Counted from the stretch's first letter, positions 38,901 to 45,680 are shown. The stretch: 64,000 bases of DNA from Monomorium pharaonis (GCF_013373865.1 NC_050467.1:35511132-35575131); one strand, 5' to 3'. Notes: generated by a model from the letters alone, not told the origin. Program-made: numbers and translations.

Positions 38901-40771
38901 TACGATTCGCACGGTAGCTATTGAACAACGAGACCGGAAACGAAGGTGAAACAGCGCTTGCGATACCTATCGGGCATGCGCGAGCAGCGCTTATACGGCG
39001 CTCCACGATCTGGGTTGGTTTAGCCCGATAGATGCTGCCACCTGACGCGACGGCGCTAGTACTAGATAGTAAAATGATTCTCGAACAGGTGGTCTTGCAC
39101 GTTCTTCGTTTCTCACGTTAAAATCGCCCCTTTTGAATTTTTTAAACCACTCAAAGCACTGTGGTTTACCAAGAGCATGCTCACCGTAAGCTTCGACAAG
39201 CATTCGATGCGATTCTGCAGCAGTTTTCTTCAAATGGTCACATGGAAAATCAATGCTGTCCGCAAATCGTAATTTCCAGGCACAAAATTCGACATGTTCA
39301 ACGCTATTAAAAACTGTGCTGTTGTATGAAACTTGTATTGTAAGTTGAAAATCTTTATCAGATGTCAAAACAAGAAAATGGCGTCAATGACGCGGTTTGA
39401 CGGTAACTACATTGACAGCTGGCGCCATCTATGGGCAAATTCCGATTTCATATTTACAGACCTGGTAAAAATATTTATGCTGTAAAACTTTTGTCTGAAA
39501 CATTTTTTTATATTTTGTTTAGTTTGCGAAATATATCGAGAAAATGCAAAAATGTCTAAACTTTGAAGGGTGGTTTCACCCTTTCAAACCGTTTATAAGC
39601 ACCAACTAAAAATGTCTAAATTCATGTATTTACCCCCTTTACATTTATACCAAGTTTCATTAAAATCAGAATTTTCGGGTTCGCGAGGTTGTAAGTTAAT
39701 AGTTATTAACATTTTAACTATATTATTTAATTTTTAATTTTTTAACTAAGTACTATCCAACTCTGTCTTTTAAAAACATTAAAAATAGTCTTAGACATAC
39801 TAAAAAAATTTTTTTAATGCTTCATTTATCAGCTTAAAATAGAAAAATACTATAATCAACACTCCGAAATTTTTAGGTAAAGCCACATGAATTGCAGAAA
39901 TTTTTATTAGATAAAAAAGAAGCGGACTGGTCTTTAATTGGGGTTGAACAAACAATTAATAGTGTAAACCTGATGACAATGACATTCGAGAAAAGGACAA
40001 TTCTAGTTTTAGGGTAATTATAAATTTTTACTCATAATTTTTTTCCTCCATTTTGAGACTAATAAAAGATTACTATTACATTAGTTGCTGAACAATCACC
40101 AATAAAAATAACAGTTTAAGAAAAATATTAAATTAATAAGACTTCAAAATAAGATATTGTAAATTTATATTTTTTATATCTAATTTTTCTACAGATATTA
40201 TTGAAATATTTTATCTTTTATATGAAAATATTTATATTAATTAATCTGAAATACTATTCGTGTTTTTCTTACATTAATACTACTTTGGTTCTTAAGTAAA
40301 AAATTTATCCATACTTAAGAATTTTTTTTTACTTTTTTATAAGTTGTAAGATGTTACGATAATTGAACTAACATTATTTTAATATAAAAAATCTTATTAA
40401 ATATTATTTTAAGTTATTAAAACTGTAATAAACTTGAATTAATTCGTAGATAATTCACCTAAAGTAGCATTTGAAGATTAAATTGTTTTTATTTTAATCA
40501 ATGATTTTAGTAGAATTTTTTTTATATGTCTGGTATGACATATGTACAATGATAGTACAATGATTCTAATTAGCAAAAAATTAGAAAATAGAAAATAACC
40601 TAATTGAGAATCTATTTTAGGAATGAGAAGGATGGTATACCAGCAAATTTTATACCTCTCTTTGACAAGTGCGTGCAGATACCTCAAGTAGGAGTGACAC
40701 GATCGTTGAATGTCCATGTCACTGCTGCAATTTGTATATGGCAATATGCAAACCAACATATATTAAAGTAA
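5756..40771 (+). CDS. TARBP1: TARBP1/Trm3-like tRNA (guanosine-2'-O)-methyltransferase, 3' part of gene
   Basis: Nine exons splice in phase into about 586 codons and a stop: 5756-5985, 8513-8744, 8837-8989, 20563-20727, 23008-23199, 29158-29335, 32287-32609, 39877-40013, 40621-40771. The first seven encode helical, HEAT-like sequence; the last three encode a SpoU (SPOUT) methyltransferase domain. Its three motifs are visible: NLGGIARTCEIFG (motif 1), LVLGNEKDGIP (motif 2) and IPQVGVTRSLNVHVTAA (motif 3). The spacing and wording match the C-terminus of animal TARBP1 and yeast Trm3, which methylate the ribose of G18 in tRNA. The family is usually over 1400 residues, so the N-terminal half is missing, most likely left of the window. 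No ATG-led first exon was found. Further exons inside the long introns cannot be excluded. Introns carry many transposons but no exon is interrupted. Confidence 0.93.
5986..8512. other. TARBP1 intron, AT-rich
   Basis: Very AT-rich. Contains fragments of two AT-rich dispersed families: AGTTAAAAGTTAA-type sequence (6300-6420) and GTTACTTTTTAAATAACGG-type sequence (6990-7160, 8270-8370). The same kinds recur at 32090-32260, 42600-43140 and 53800-54200. No gene seen. Confidence 0.5.
8513..8744 (+). CDS. TARBP1: TARBP1 internal exon
   Basis: Bounded by a TTTAATAG acceptor and an AAG|GTGAGT donor. It encodes DHNNDAAIRAEAIVLLHKII and continues to LILEPALSK. With the two bases carried over from the previous exon it closes in phase 0. 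Confidence 0.85.
8837..8989 (+). CDS. TARBP1: TARBP1 internal exon
   Basis: Exactly 51 codons between TTTTATAG and AAG|GTAATT, separated from the previous exon by a 92-bp intron. Encodes DFICLLQEQLCDF... to ...LHDKLWLLFEK. The following intron is 11.6 kb and holds the foldback-like element. Confidence 0.85.
9102..10525. repeat. GC-richer insertion of unknown type
   Basis: From about 9102 the base composition rises sharply compared with the intron around it, up to the Harbinger-like element at 10531. Long frames are open on both strands (a 188-codon frame on - at 10395-9829), but none resembles a known protein. The - strand begins TGTGGTGGCACG near 10525, which looks like an LTR start. I could not define the other end, so an LTR fragment is only a possibility. 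Confidence 0.35.
10531..11453. mobile_element. Harbinger-like non-autonomous element (copy 1)
   Basis: Bounded by TAA on both sides (10528-10530, 11454-11456) with TIR AGGTGCAAATTCATGCAGCG and its complement. A 3-bp TAA duplication is typical of PIF/Harbinger. The - strand near 10800-10650 has a short frame with QEAIATAVMLELQRTQKKR, which could be a transposase N-terminal remnant (weak). A second, inverted copy is at 50781-52027. Both carry a nested AT-rich palindrome at the same site. Confidence 0.75.
10811..11175. mobile_element. Nested AT-rich palindromic MITE (AGCACAAAATATT type)
   Basis: CCCAATAGCACAAAATATT at 10811 and AATATTTTGTGCTATCTGGG ending 11175; the interior is AAATATTTATAAA-type palindromic sequence. 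Inserted in the Harbinger-like element; the same nesting occurs in the 51 kb copy. Confidence 0.75.
11542..11700 (-). pseudogene. Transposon protein fragment, 52 codons
   Basis: An ATG-led frame reads MLNAPDIQQLKKNKAFEEKL, then SYELIAWEAIKDVIVNVL. The F-x-x-x-L ... AWEAIKDVI pattern recalls a widespread uncharacterised protein type found beside insect transposons. It is short and followed by a stop, so I treat it as a relic. The assignment is tentative. Confidence 0.3.
12172..12899 (-). repeat. Dispersed repeat, copy B of an inverted pair
   Basis: The segment 12172-12690 is the reverse-complement partner of 650-1187. A CAGTATGTGATATCCACGT-like end at 12172 is matched by CACGTGGATGTCACATAACTG ending at about 12899, giving a probable TIR element of about 730 bp. 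It sits just left of the foldback-like element. Confidence 0.6.
13381..14375. repeat. Left arm tandem repeats, seven 143-bp units
   Basis: Units begin with (C/T)GTTTGTAGTTGAACCGTT at about 13381, 13521, 13664, 13807, 13950, 14093 and 14233, spaced 140-143 bp. Each unit contains several GTTTGTAG words, the GATATAATTATTTAAACAA segment and a GGGGATCGATTCAGAATC segment. Confidence 0.92.
14683..18019 (-). pseudogene. NOF-like transposase with ubiquitin-protease-like C-terminal region, broken
   Basis: Six overlapping or abutting frames follow one another on the - strand: 18019-17282, 17333-17058, 17011-16754, 16737-15757, 15745-14939, 14991-14683. The first begins MPRPPANSPNEIYDALKGFC and has an ATG near the promoter side. 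The middle contains GSISIDATGGMVKQI, which fits the first catalytic Asp of Mutator-like transposases, and CLMCIDIAHLIKLVARW further on. The last part has LRNTCAFDTTIQS and SHYFAFIKRITGKWEIHNDL, which resemble the Cys box and His box of C19 ubiquitin-specific proteases. Frame breaks lie near 17300, 17040, 16745, 15805 and 15035, and a 183-bp tandem duplication disrupts the transposase. The copy is probably inactive. Confidence 0.75.
16868..17228. repeat. 183-bp tandem duplication inside the transposase frame
   Basis: 16868-17045 and 17046-17228 are near-identical direct copies, so the same protein stretch (FKVKAALASIW ... GLDHFYVMYWSPT) occurs twice, once in each of two frames. Confidence 0.9.
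18290..18600 (-). promoter_or_regulatory. GC-richer block upstream of the NOF-like ORF
   Basis: Between the transposase ATG (18019) and the right arm, the AT-rich sequence switches to a balanced, CpG-bearing block. Its position suits a promoter or 5' UTR for the transposon, but no TATA or initiator was clearly identified. Confidence 0.3.
18660..19394. repeat. Right arm tandem repeats, four units, inverted
   Basis: The complement of the left-arm unit recurs with AACGGTTCAACTACAAAC near 18718, 18861, 19004 and 19149. The outer 220 bp matches the left outer arm. Fewer units than the left arm. Confidence 0.92.
19395..20562. other. TARBP1 intron, AT-rich, GT microsatellite
   Basis: No gene seen. 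A GT microsatellite is at 20511-20540, directly before the TARBP1 acceptor. Confidence 0.5.
20563..20727 (+). CDS. TARBP1: TARBP1 internal exon with GC donor
   Basis: 55 codons in phase 0 after a TTTTTTTCCAG acceptor. Encodes SIKQRPTCTISVASIVYHVA to GQQFSARIYNQ. The reading continues to CAG|GCAAGT, so the donor is GC rather than GT; the rest of the site matches the strong AG|GCAAGT form of GC-AG introns. A GT microsatellite lies just upstream of the acceptor. Confidence 0.85.
20728..23007. other. TARBP1 intron with a 92-bp tandem duplication
   Basis: Mostly AT-rich. At 22290-22460 a segment beginning AAAGTCGCAAATCCATGTGG is duplicated in tandem; its head recurs at 4161, 4290, 26733 and 27057. 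Confidence 0.55.
23008..23199 (+). CDS. TARBP1: TARBP1 internal exon
   Basis: 64 codons in phase 0 between TTTTTTTGTAG and GAG|GTATAT. Encodes FILTELYDLMEKAFGDN to FHPFEDYSLE. Confidence 0.85.
23363..23461. mobile_element. Hairpin MITE-like palindrome
   Basis: GTGCGGAAAGTCGGCTATTT (23366) pairs with GGAAATAGCCGATCCGTAC ending 23459, with a second inner pair CGAGTGCGGGG / CCCGCACG. Confidence 0.6.
23492..23584 (+). repeat. Direct repeat, left copy
   Basis: AATTTTCGTTAAATAACCTT and the following 75 bp recur at 26492-26584 in the same orientation with a few changes. Confidence 0.8.
23740..24870 (+). repeat. Dispersed repeat (LTR-like), copy 1, with an insertion
   Basis: 23760-23953 and 24717-24870 together match the reverse complement of 27840-28200. 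The left copy is interrupted by a TIR element at 23954-24716. It abuts a decayed gag fragment, so it may be part of an LTR retrotransposon. Confidence 0.65.
23954..24716. mobile_element. TIR element inserted in the dispersed repeat
   Basis: GGCTGTTTTTCAGCT at 23954 and AGCTGGAAAATAGCC ending 24716, flanked by AAA on both sides. The uninterrupted sequence (GTGACAAAATGATTAATCG, seen on the - strand of 28000-28020) proves the insertion point. Confidence 0.75.
24880..25720 (-). pseudogene. Decayed LTR-retrotransposon gag fragment
   Basis: Read on the - strand with several frame changes and stops, pieces such as SQEAKLKKLL, DEKSSHFLQ, ITRSLFVE, LPENIRTILAIS and VIEVIKPQVTAI appear in the right order for the capsid-like region of gypsy-type gag proteins of arthropods. 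The frame is broken repeatedly, so this is a relic. A run of G at 25326-25334 interrupts it. Confidence 0.6.
26492..26584 (+). repeat. Direct repeat, right copy
   Basis: Second copy of 23492-23584, exactly 3000 bp downstream. Confidence 0.8.
26725..27195. repeat. Duplicated segment with AAAGCACGC hairpin modules
   Basis: 26733-26870 and 27057-27170 are related direct copies (GTAAACCTATGTGG... CCCCTACAT ... GCATTAATTTTTATAAAGCAC). Short palindromic modules of the form AAAGCACGCA-TGCGTGCTTT occur four times. Confidence 0.65.
27200..27320. mobile_element. Hairpin MITE
   Basis: TGTTCGCGTCACATGCCCTG (27201) pairs with GGGGCATGGCGACGCGAACA ending 27318; the inner arms are TCACTCCAA / TTGGAGTGA. 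Confidence 0.8.
27840..28200 (-). repeat. Dispersed repeat, copy 2 (inverted relative to 23740-24870)
   Basis: Carries the uninterrupted version of the 23740-24870 repeat in opposite orientation, including TGCACGGGCAGTTTTCTCC and CATATGGTAACTCTTGAAAA segments. Confidence 0.7.
28575..28690. mobile_element. Hairpin MITE
   Basis: AGAGCGGCAAACTGATCACG (28591) pairs with CGTGATCAGTTTGCCGCTCT (28652). The arms extend outward to AGAGCC / GGCTCT. Confidence 0.8.
28691..29157. other. TARBP1 intron, AT-rich, nothing seen
   Basis: AT-rich sequence without recognisable genes or inverted ends. Confidence 0.5.
29158..29335 (+). CDS. TARBP1: TARBP1 internal exon
   Basis: Begins after GTTTACAG with an in-frame ATG (an internal Met, not a start) and ends ACAG|GTAATT, leaving one base for the next exon. 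Encodes MIYHELPRLTNVSCDEWISP to STYLTKSFTG, the linker before the methyltransferase domain. Confidence 0.85.
29772..30804. mobile_element. TIR element with CCCAGCTAGC ends and internal 49-bp repeats
   Basis: CCCAGCTAGCAAA at 29772 is matched by GGCTAGCTGGG ending 30804. Subterminal stretches pair over a long distance (GCGTCATACTATTTGCGACA against the region near 29890-29910). A 49-bp unit (CCTTGCTGTAxxxxATATGAT..., starts near 29986, 30035, 30084) repeats at 29935-30130. Non-coding. Confidence 0.8.
30805..32286. other. TARBP1 intron, AT-rich
   Basis: No gene seen. 32090-32260 contains a GTAACTGTTAC-rich dispersed repeat fragment ending in CAACCCTG. Confidence 0.5.
32287..32609 (+). CDS. TARBP1: TARBP1 exon with SpoU motif 1
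   Basis: Starts after ATTGTAG and ends CTACAG|GTAATT; completes a Gly codon with the previous exon. Contains LIVVASFVERPPNLGGIART followed by CEIFGIRALVV, the N-terminal part of the SpoU fold with the conserved Asn-Leu-Gly-Gly and Arg-Thr, then DKEFQFLSVSADKW, very close to the animal TARBP1 family. Confidence 0.95.
32610..34712. other. TARBP1 intron, AT-rich
   Basis: No coding exon recognised. 32740-32800 holds a fragment of the TTAATGGCTTATAAAATT dispersed family. Confidence 0.5.
35351..36342 (-). mobile_element. Probable solo LTR, about 992 bp
   Basis: On the - strand it begins TGTGGCGACAC and ends GCGGCCACA. Flanks are CTACG (left) and CTATG (right), a near-perfect 5-bp target duplication. 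The block is GC-richer than its surroundings. AATAAA occurs twice toward its - strand 3' end. A 184-codon frame (36064-35510) reads across it: Ser/Thr-Gln-Thr words, then a Lys/Arg-rich stretch KRAAKKERHSSKEAKKRR; I do not recognise it. Confidence 0.55.
36771..37060 (+). pseudogene. Short transposon-type frame in the LIR element core
   Basis: A TATAAATAG at 36771 is followed by a frame with an acidic stretch (DNDNYEPDNENNCEPENE) and YKKRKTVEYWKTGKKGRYVI, ending at 37059. It has no ATG. The basic tail resembles the start of helix-turn-helix regions in insect transposase relics; the assignment is weak. Confidence 0.3.
37595..39368 (-). pseudogene. Mariner transposase, D,D34D type, inactive
   Basis: Pieces in order on the - strand: an N-terminal part at 39368-39093 (ECFEWFKKFKRGDF-type HTH region), then after the LTR a part from 38392 with KKFEDSELQALLDEDDAQTQ, WVPHELNERQQ, HRIVTGDEKWIYFENPK (first catalytic Asp), CVWWDQKGVIYCELLKPGET, HYNAPSHTAKPVKK and YSPDLAPSDYCLF (third catalytic Asp). 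The second catalytic Asp, normally HDNA, reads HYNA, so the triad is broken. At least one frameshift lies in the T run near 37890 and others are present. Confidence 0.92.
38398..39087 (+). mobile_element. Solo LTR inside mariner, 690 bp
   Basis: TGTTCGCGACTC at 38398 and GATTCTCGAACA ending 39087, flanked by a perfect 5-bp duplication GGTGG (38393-38397 and 39088-39092). Removing it with one duplication brings the interrupted mariner transposase sequence together. The + strand has AATAAA at 38566. This is the youngest layer here. Confidence 0.93.
39689..39876. repeat. AT-rich dispersed family fragment
   Basis: AGTTATTAACATTTTAACT... ACTATCCAACTCTG, a member of the family also seen at 42600-43140. 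Confidence 0.4.
39877..40013 (+). CDS. TARBP1: TARBP1 exon, middle of SpoU domain
   Basis: After ATTTTTAG; encodes VKPHELQKFLLDKKEADWSL, then IGVEQT and TILVLG. Leaves two bases that the last exon completes to Gly, creating the GNE of SpoU motif 2 across the junction. Confidence 0.95.
40621..40771 (+). CDS. TARBP1: TARBP1 last exon, SpoU motifs 2 and 3, stop
   Basis: Acceptor CTATTTTAG. Encodes NEKDGIPANFIPLFDKCVQ, then IPQVGVTRSLNVHVTAAICI and WQYANQHILK, stop TAA at 40769. The motif 3 Arg-Ser-Leu-Asn-Val is the AdoMet/dimer loop of SpoU enzymes. Two AATAAA signals follow at 40820 and 40836. Confidence 0.95.
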
Positions 40772-40819
40772 TAATTTTTCCATATTTGTATACAAAATAT
40801 TTACAAGATGATATGTTAA

Positions 40820-40841
40820 ATAAATGTATTTTAAAATAAAC
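40820..40841 (+). terminator. Probable TARBP1 polyadenylation signals
   Basis: Two AATAAA hexamers (40820-40825 and 40836-40841), 49 and 65 bp after the stop codon and before the end of the convergent ATP5MG gene. No cleavage-site evidence is available. Confidence 0.5.
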
Positions 40842-40917
40842 ATTGTAATACTTAACAAAAAAGAAAATATTTGATATTCATATCTTTCATATATTTACGA
40901 GCAGGTAAATCTATAAT

Positions 40918-40923
40918 TTATTT
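40918..40923 (-). terminator. Possible ATP5MG polyadenylation signal
   Basis: AATAAA on the - strand about 40 bp after the stop. The 3' UTR would have to be short or overlap the TARBP1 3' end. Confidence 0.4.
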
Positions 40924-40961
40924 ATACAGAATTATCTATATAAGATACATATATAACATAT

Positions 40962-41221
40962 TTAAACATTGTATCCGACAATATGTCGCTTTCCGATGCA
41001 TTCACCAACAAAGAACCAACAATATATTTCAGCAGCCACTAGGGTATTTATGATACCTTCACGTACAGTAACATCGCGATAGCGGCCAGTTCGTGCGGAG
41101 TGAATCAGTTTTGAAAATCCGCTACGAATTGCAGGGATATCCTTTAGACTAGGTGGCGTCAATTCTACTTTGGCATATTGCAGCCATACTTGCAGCACAG
41201 GCTTTGCATGATTAACACCAA
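40962..41221 (-). CDS. ATP5MG: ATP5MG exon 2
   Basis: Acceptor ATTACAG on the - strand, then the remaining 85 codons and the TAA at 40964-40962. Carries the single hydrophobic helix (TLVAAEIYCWFFVGE). Confidence 0.93.
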
Positions 41222-44200
41222 CTGTAATTCATATATATTATAGTTTTATTTACCTTTTAAAGAAAAAATGTTTAAAACTTTTTCTCTATTTTTTCAACAG
41301 GTGAGACAAATGACTAGTGTCCGACTGAAACTAGGTTTTGTCATCAAAACTAGGTTTTGAAATTAAGTTCGATTTTGGTTTCAGTAATTTAATTATTAAT
41401 TATTAATTATACATAATTAAACTAAAAAAAGTTTTTAGCTTTGGTTTCGGCCGAAACTGACTTAAAAACCGGAATTCGGTCTTGGTTTCGATTTTGGTGA
41501 CAAAATCTAGTTTCGGTCGAACACGAATGCTAAGTACTCCGAGATGTGCTAAACATAGTTTAGGTGGCAATCGAAAGTTTGGCCATTTTTTGACTAAAAC
41601 CGAAAGGTAGCCTTGAATAGTATTTTAGGCCGAAGCCAACCGAAACCGAACCTTTGGTTGAACACTATGAGTGAAGTGTGACTTTTCATTCATATATATT
41701 CAAATATATTCATATATATTTTAACATTGCCGTCTTCAAAATAATAAATAAATCAAAAGAAGATATGCATTTTGGATGTTTTTCGAAACACGCGAGGATC
41801 GTGTTATCGGTTTTTTACTTCGTTTGAATACGGAATTCCAAAATTATAGCCAAAACGCTCTAGATATTAAGAAAAAATTTTGAGATACATTTTAAACAAA
41901 AGAAAGCAACAACTAATTTAATCAGCTCTTGAGCCATCTGAGCAAATTTATTTCATGCTTTCATTAAAACCGACTTTCATTTTTATCACTGAATTTTTTA
42001 CTATAAAAAAATAAATAAAATTTTGTAGTGAAGGCTATTATTGGAAAGCGTTTATAAAATACTGTGTATTAATAGGAACTAAAGGAGAATATCTTTGTTA
42101 AGGAGTTAGCCCACCCACCCTTCAGGCTTCAAAAAATTCTTTTGTTTTTTAATTTATAATCATAGAAATATGATGGAGGTGGTTTTATAGTAAAATTCCA
42201 ATTATATTATGTTGGTATAGCTGATTTTGTAATTCCCACGTGCTTCAAAAAACACTGCAAAATGCACATCTTCCTTTAAGCAATGAAAATATATACAAAA
42301 TAATCAAACTGTAACTTAAAAATATTTTTCGTATTATTAATAAATATTAATGTGTAAAAAAATAGAAAAAAAAGTTTAATGTAATAATGATTTAAATGTA
42401 TGTAGCAATAAACAACGTTGACACATTTTTACTAGTGTGACATATTTAAGAGAATATTATAATTTATTTTATAATTCAAGAATTTTATATTTCTACATAG
42501 AAATATGATTTTTTTTAATTAAAAAATGTTCTTTAAACTCTTAGTTTTTATGAATATTTATTAAAATTCTTATATTTTATTTGCGATAAAATTACTTAAA
42601 ACCAGGATTGGGTAAGTTAATATTTTTTTTAAATAAATTAAAGTTAATGGATTATAAAATTAATTCGGTTAAGTTAAAAGTTACATAAATTAAATACTAA
42701 CTCAGTTAAAGTTATGTTAAGATTAATTTAACTTAAGTTAAAATAAAAGTTAATTTTGAGAAGCTTTATTTACAATTAAATTAAAAAGCTATATAATTTA
42801 TTTAATTCAAATTACCAACATAATTACAGTATCGATCATAAAATGTATTTAATATTTTATTTGTAAATTAAATTATATTAGTTATATAACATAACAAAAA
42901 AAAGTTGGTTTTCATGCAAAAATGCATTTTTATTTTATAATTTTTTCTTTCGCCCAGATAAAAATTTTAATTTAAAAAAAAGTTAAGTTGAAGTTTATAA
43001 GTTCAAAAATAACTAGTTAAAGTTAAAAATTAAGTCATTTAAAATTAACTAAATTAAATTAAAAGTTATTAACTATTTTACTTTATTAATAACTTTCAAT
43101 TTTTTAATTAGTTACTATCCAACCCTGCTTAAAACTTTCCTGCCTACAAGACTAAATGCTTTTATAAATATATTTTTTAAAAATTATACAGTTAAAACAT
43201 TTGAAAAGATTCGAAAAAAGTTTATATATTAATCATAAACTTATTCTTAAACTTGATCAAGTACTTATATTACATAAAAAGAATTAAAAACCTTAATTAT
43301 TATGGTATAAAACAAAAACCTTGTTAGAAATATTCTATTGAATGTTTGATAAAAGAACCCTGCAGAGATCTTATGAAAATTGGCCTCCAGTTAAATTGGC
43401 TTAAATTTTGGTAAAAGATAGTTCTTTTCTCTAACCTCCTGAACAAAAGTCTCAATTGGTACAACTCACAAAAAGTTATAGATCTTTGTGTACATGCCTT
43501 TACAGCAAAGTTTTTTTTAGCAACACTCTGTAATTTACCAACTCATTTATTTGCTACGTGTGCCTCTATGTGTCAATATACTCATACAATACATTTAATA
43601 TACATACTCACACATGCACACAGACACATATACATGCATCACATACATAAATGCACAAACATAGGCACGCCTACGAACATACAGGCACACAGAATATAAA
43701 GGCACGTACATAAAAATCTATAAATTTTTGTGAGTTATGGCCATTTAGACTTTGTGATTTTGACTTCCTTTTCAACTTATTGCTACTTATTCCATCAAAA
43801 TACACATTTTTAATTCTTCTAAGCATAGAAGAAAATCATTTAGTACAAGTTTTTGTGAGTTGTGGCCATTGAGACTTTTGTTCAGGAGACTTTTGTTAAG
43901 AAGTATCTTTTACCAAAATTTGAGCCAATTTTCATAAGATCTGTGCGAGATCCTTTCGATACATTTAATAGATAAAATTTAAATGTAGAATGCAACAAAA
44001 TTTTAATTACATTTTTCTGAAAAGATTATTTTCTGTGTTCAATGAAAAACATTTTAATAAAAATGAGAATTTAATAAAAAAATTAATAAAATTTTAATAA
44101 ACTTTATTAATTAAATATTATTTAATAAAAGAATTTTTATTGAAATTCTAATGTTTGATGATCACAACAAAAAGCATACTCTGTTACGACAAACCAACAT

Positions 44201-45005
44201 TTTATTTAAAAATTATAATGAATTTTTTATAAAAGTGCAATGAAAAATACTCCATATTAATAAAATCTTTATTAATTAGAATTCAAATTTTATCATTACT
44301 TTTCATAAGTTTGATAACTTTTTAAATAAAATTTTAATGAAATCATTGATCAGAGATTCAAAATGAATATAAAATTCAAGAAATTATCTGTCAAGTTTGG
44401 CAAATCTGATAAAAATTATATCTACATATTTGTACAATGTTTTATGTTAAAAAATAAGCCTGTTCTTTGTCACTGCACTGCTGCAATAAGTTAAAATAAC
44501 ACAAATATATTTTTTCTCATTCTAACTTATTGCACCAATAAAGACCAAGCCTAATATATTTATTAAGTTTTAAGTAAATCGTGATTATATTAATTTTTAA
44601 AATATCACAATTTTCAAAGTTTTATTTTTTTCTACATTAACCTATATTAATCAAATTGGACTTTCGTTTGAAAATTTGAAAATGACTTGTATATTACTGT
44701 TTCAACAATGAAAGACATAACCTCAACAAAATACAAAATTCAATCAACAGAGATTTAGACATTTAATAGAATATTTGATACGAAGGTGTCAACGCTAAAC
44801 TTTTATCATAATTATTTTCAAATAATTATTTAAAAATATTAAAATTGATGACAATAATACACGTTACATAATACTAGTACAGTAAGAAATGCAGTAAAAT
44901 TAATTCTTGCTTGAAATAATCGTATGACAAATATGTATGTTAATAACGTAAAATATTGTTCATACGTTTCACCAATTCGGTCGATTTTGTAACGAGTCGT
45001 GCCAT
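40962..45005 (-). CDS. ATP5MG: ATP synthase membrane subunit g, mitochondrial
   Basis: Two coding exons on the - strand (45005-44966 and 41221-40962) join to about 99 residues, the usual length of the family. Exon 1 gives MARLVTKSTELVK; exon 2 gives a region with LQVWLQYAKVELTPPSLKDI, then VREGIINTLVAAEIYCWFFV and GECIGKRHIVGYNV. The YAKVELTPP segment, the single membrane helix with WFFVGE and the IGKR(H/G)IVGY tail are characteristic of subunit g (ATP5L) of the F1Fo ATP synthase, a small inner-membrane subunit of the dimerisation region. The intron is 3.7 kb with a GTATGA donor and a TTACAG acceptor (on the - strand). Tail to tail with TARBP1. Confidence 0.95.
41317..41525. repeat. Inverted repeat in ATP5MG intron
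   Basis: GTGTCCGACTGAAACTAGGT (41317) pairs with ATCTAGTTTCGGTCGAACAC ending 41524. The sequence between is full of CGAAACC / GGTTTCG words. MITE-like. Confidence 0.55.
41526..45002. other. ATP5MG intron, AT-rich with dispersed repeats
   Basis: 42600-43140 is bounded by ACCAGGATTGGGTAAGTTAA and ACTATCCAACCCTG, an inverted-ended AT-rich element full of AGTTAA words. 43361-43953 is an inverted-repeat element. The rest shows nothing. Confidence 0.5.
43361..43953. mobile_element. Inverted-repeat element in ATP5MG intron
   Basis: GAGATCTTATGAAAATTGGC (43365) pairs with GCCAATTTTCATAAGATC ending 43942; inner arms share ACTCACAAAAA and GAACAAAAGTCTCAA. About 125-bp arms around a 340-bp core. Confidence 0.75.
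44966..45005 (-). CDS. ATP5MG: ATP5MG exon 1
   Basis: Start ATG at 45005-45003; 13 codons plus one base, then the donor GTATGA. The leftover C plus TT at the start of exon 2 makes Leu, so the frame is continuous. Too short to stand out as an open frame. Confidence 0.85.
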
Positions 45006-45215
45006 CGCTTGCCAATTTTATTTTTTAGAGAGGAAAAAGTGAACGGATTTCCTTAAAAATGGTCAGAAAATCAACTAGATCTTAAACAGTTCTTAAATAC
45101 CACTGGATACCAGAAGCAGCGTTGCCAACTCTTGCTCAACGCGTATTCCATCAGATTAGTCTTATTCTACTAGATACCACCAGATAGCTAATCGTAAGGG
45201 AGCGTTCCCACTGAG

Positions 45216-45389
45216 CGGTCCCATGGAGCGCGGATTATGCGGAAGCGGAACGAGCGGATCACCAATCACAGGACCGTTTCGACGGTCGCGAGATCATTCT
45301 GATAGAACTCTTTCAAAGATTCCGTCGAAACGGTTCTGTGATTGGTGATCCGCTCGTTCCGCTTCCACATAATCCGCTCCATGGGACCG
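45216..45389. mobile_element. Hairpin MITE family A, copy 1
   Basis: CGGTCCCATGGAGCG at 45216 and its complement to 45389 with arms of about 70 bp. CACCAATCACAG and CTGTGATTGGTG lie on the two arms nearer the loop. A second copy is at 46158-46304. Confidence 0.9.
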
Positions 45390-45439
45390 CACCCTCAGGG
45401 TGACGTCCCATGCCGCGTATTAGCCCGGATCTACAATAG

Positions 45440-45569
45440 GGGCTGCGTTCAGATTCCCCACCCGAGTGTTTCCAGGTATCATTTTATCCTTGTTATTTAT
45501 ATATACTGAATGTTAAACAAGGATAAAACTACATCTGAGGACACTCGGGTGAGGAATCTGAACGCACCC
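45440..45569. mobile_element. Hairpin MITE family B
   Basis: GGGCTGCGTTCAGATTCCCC (45440) pairs with GGAATCTGAACGCACCC ending 45569; inner arms ATCCTTG / CAAGGAT. Lies with its neighbour inside a GGATCTACAATAG / CTATTTTAGATC palindrome (45427-45439, 45680-45692). Confidence 0.85.
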
Positions 45570-45570
45570 A

Positions 45571-45680
45571 AGTGTAGTAAGCCTTATGCCATAAGAAATT
45601 GACCAATTATAATTGAATGTGAGAAGAATAAACGAATATAATTGGTTAATTCCTTAGGGCTTAAGGCTTATTACTACACC
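45571..45680. mobile_element. Hairpin MITE family C
   Basis: GTGTAGTAAGCCTTATGCC (45573) pairs with GGCTTAAGGCTTATTACTACAC region ending 45679. GACCAATTATA and TATAATTGGTTA lie near the loop. Confidence 0.85.

Larger units (their letters stand above)
37493..39465 (-). mobile_element. Mariner transposon, split by a solo LTR
   Basis: Ends CCAGGTATGTAAGTATAAAA (37493) and its related complement (CAGACCTGG ending 39465) are each flanked by TA. Without the 690-bp LTR and its duplication it is about 1278 bp, the normal mariner length. The broken transposase is on the - strand. It lies in the right arm of the LIR element, so it is younger than that element. Confidence 0.93.
34713..39688. mobile_element. 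Long-inverted-repeat element with nested insertions
   Basis: CCTCGCGAACCCGAAAATTC at 34713 pairs with GAATTTTCGGGTTCGCGAGG ending 39688. The left arm holds two related units of about 290 bp (34713-35010, 35011-35300) with GGTTTAAAGGGTTGAAA and TCGATATATCT segments; the right arm holds the complement in two pieces (37140-37450 and 39466-39688) separated by a mariner insertion. The core contains a probable solo LTR and a short transposase-like frame. The superfamily is unknown. Confidence 0.75.
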
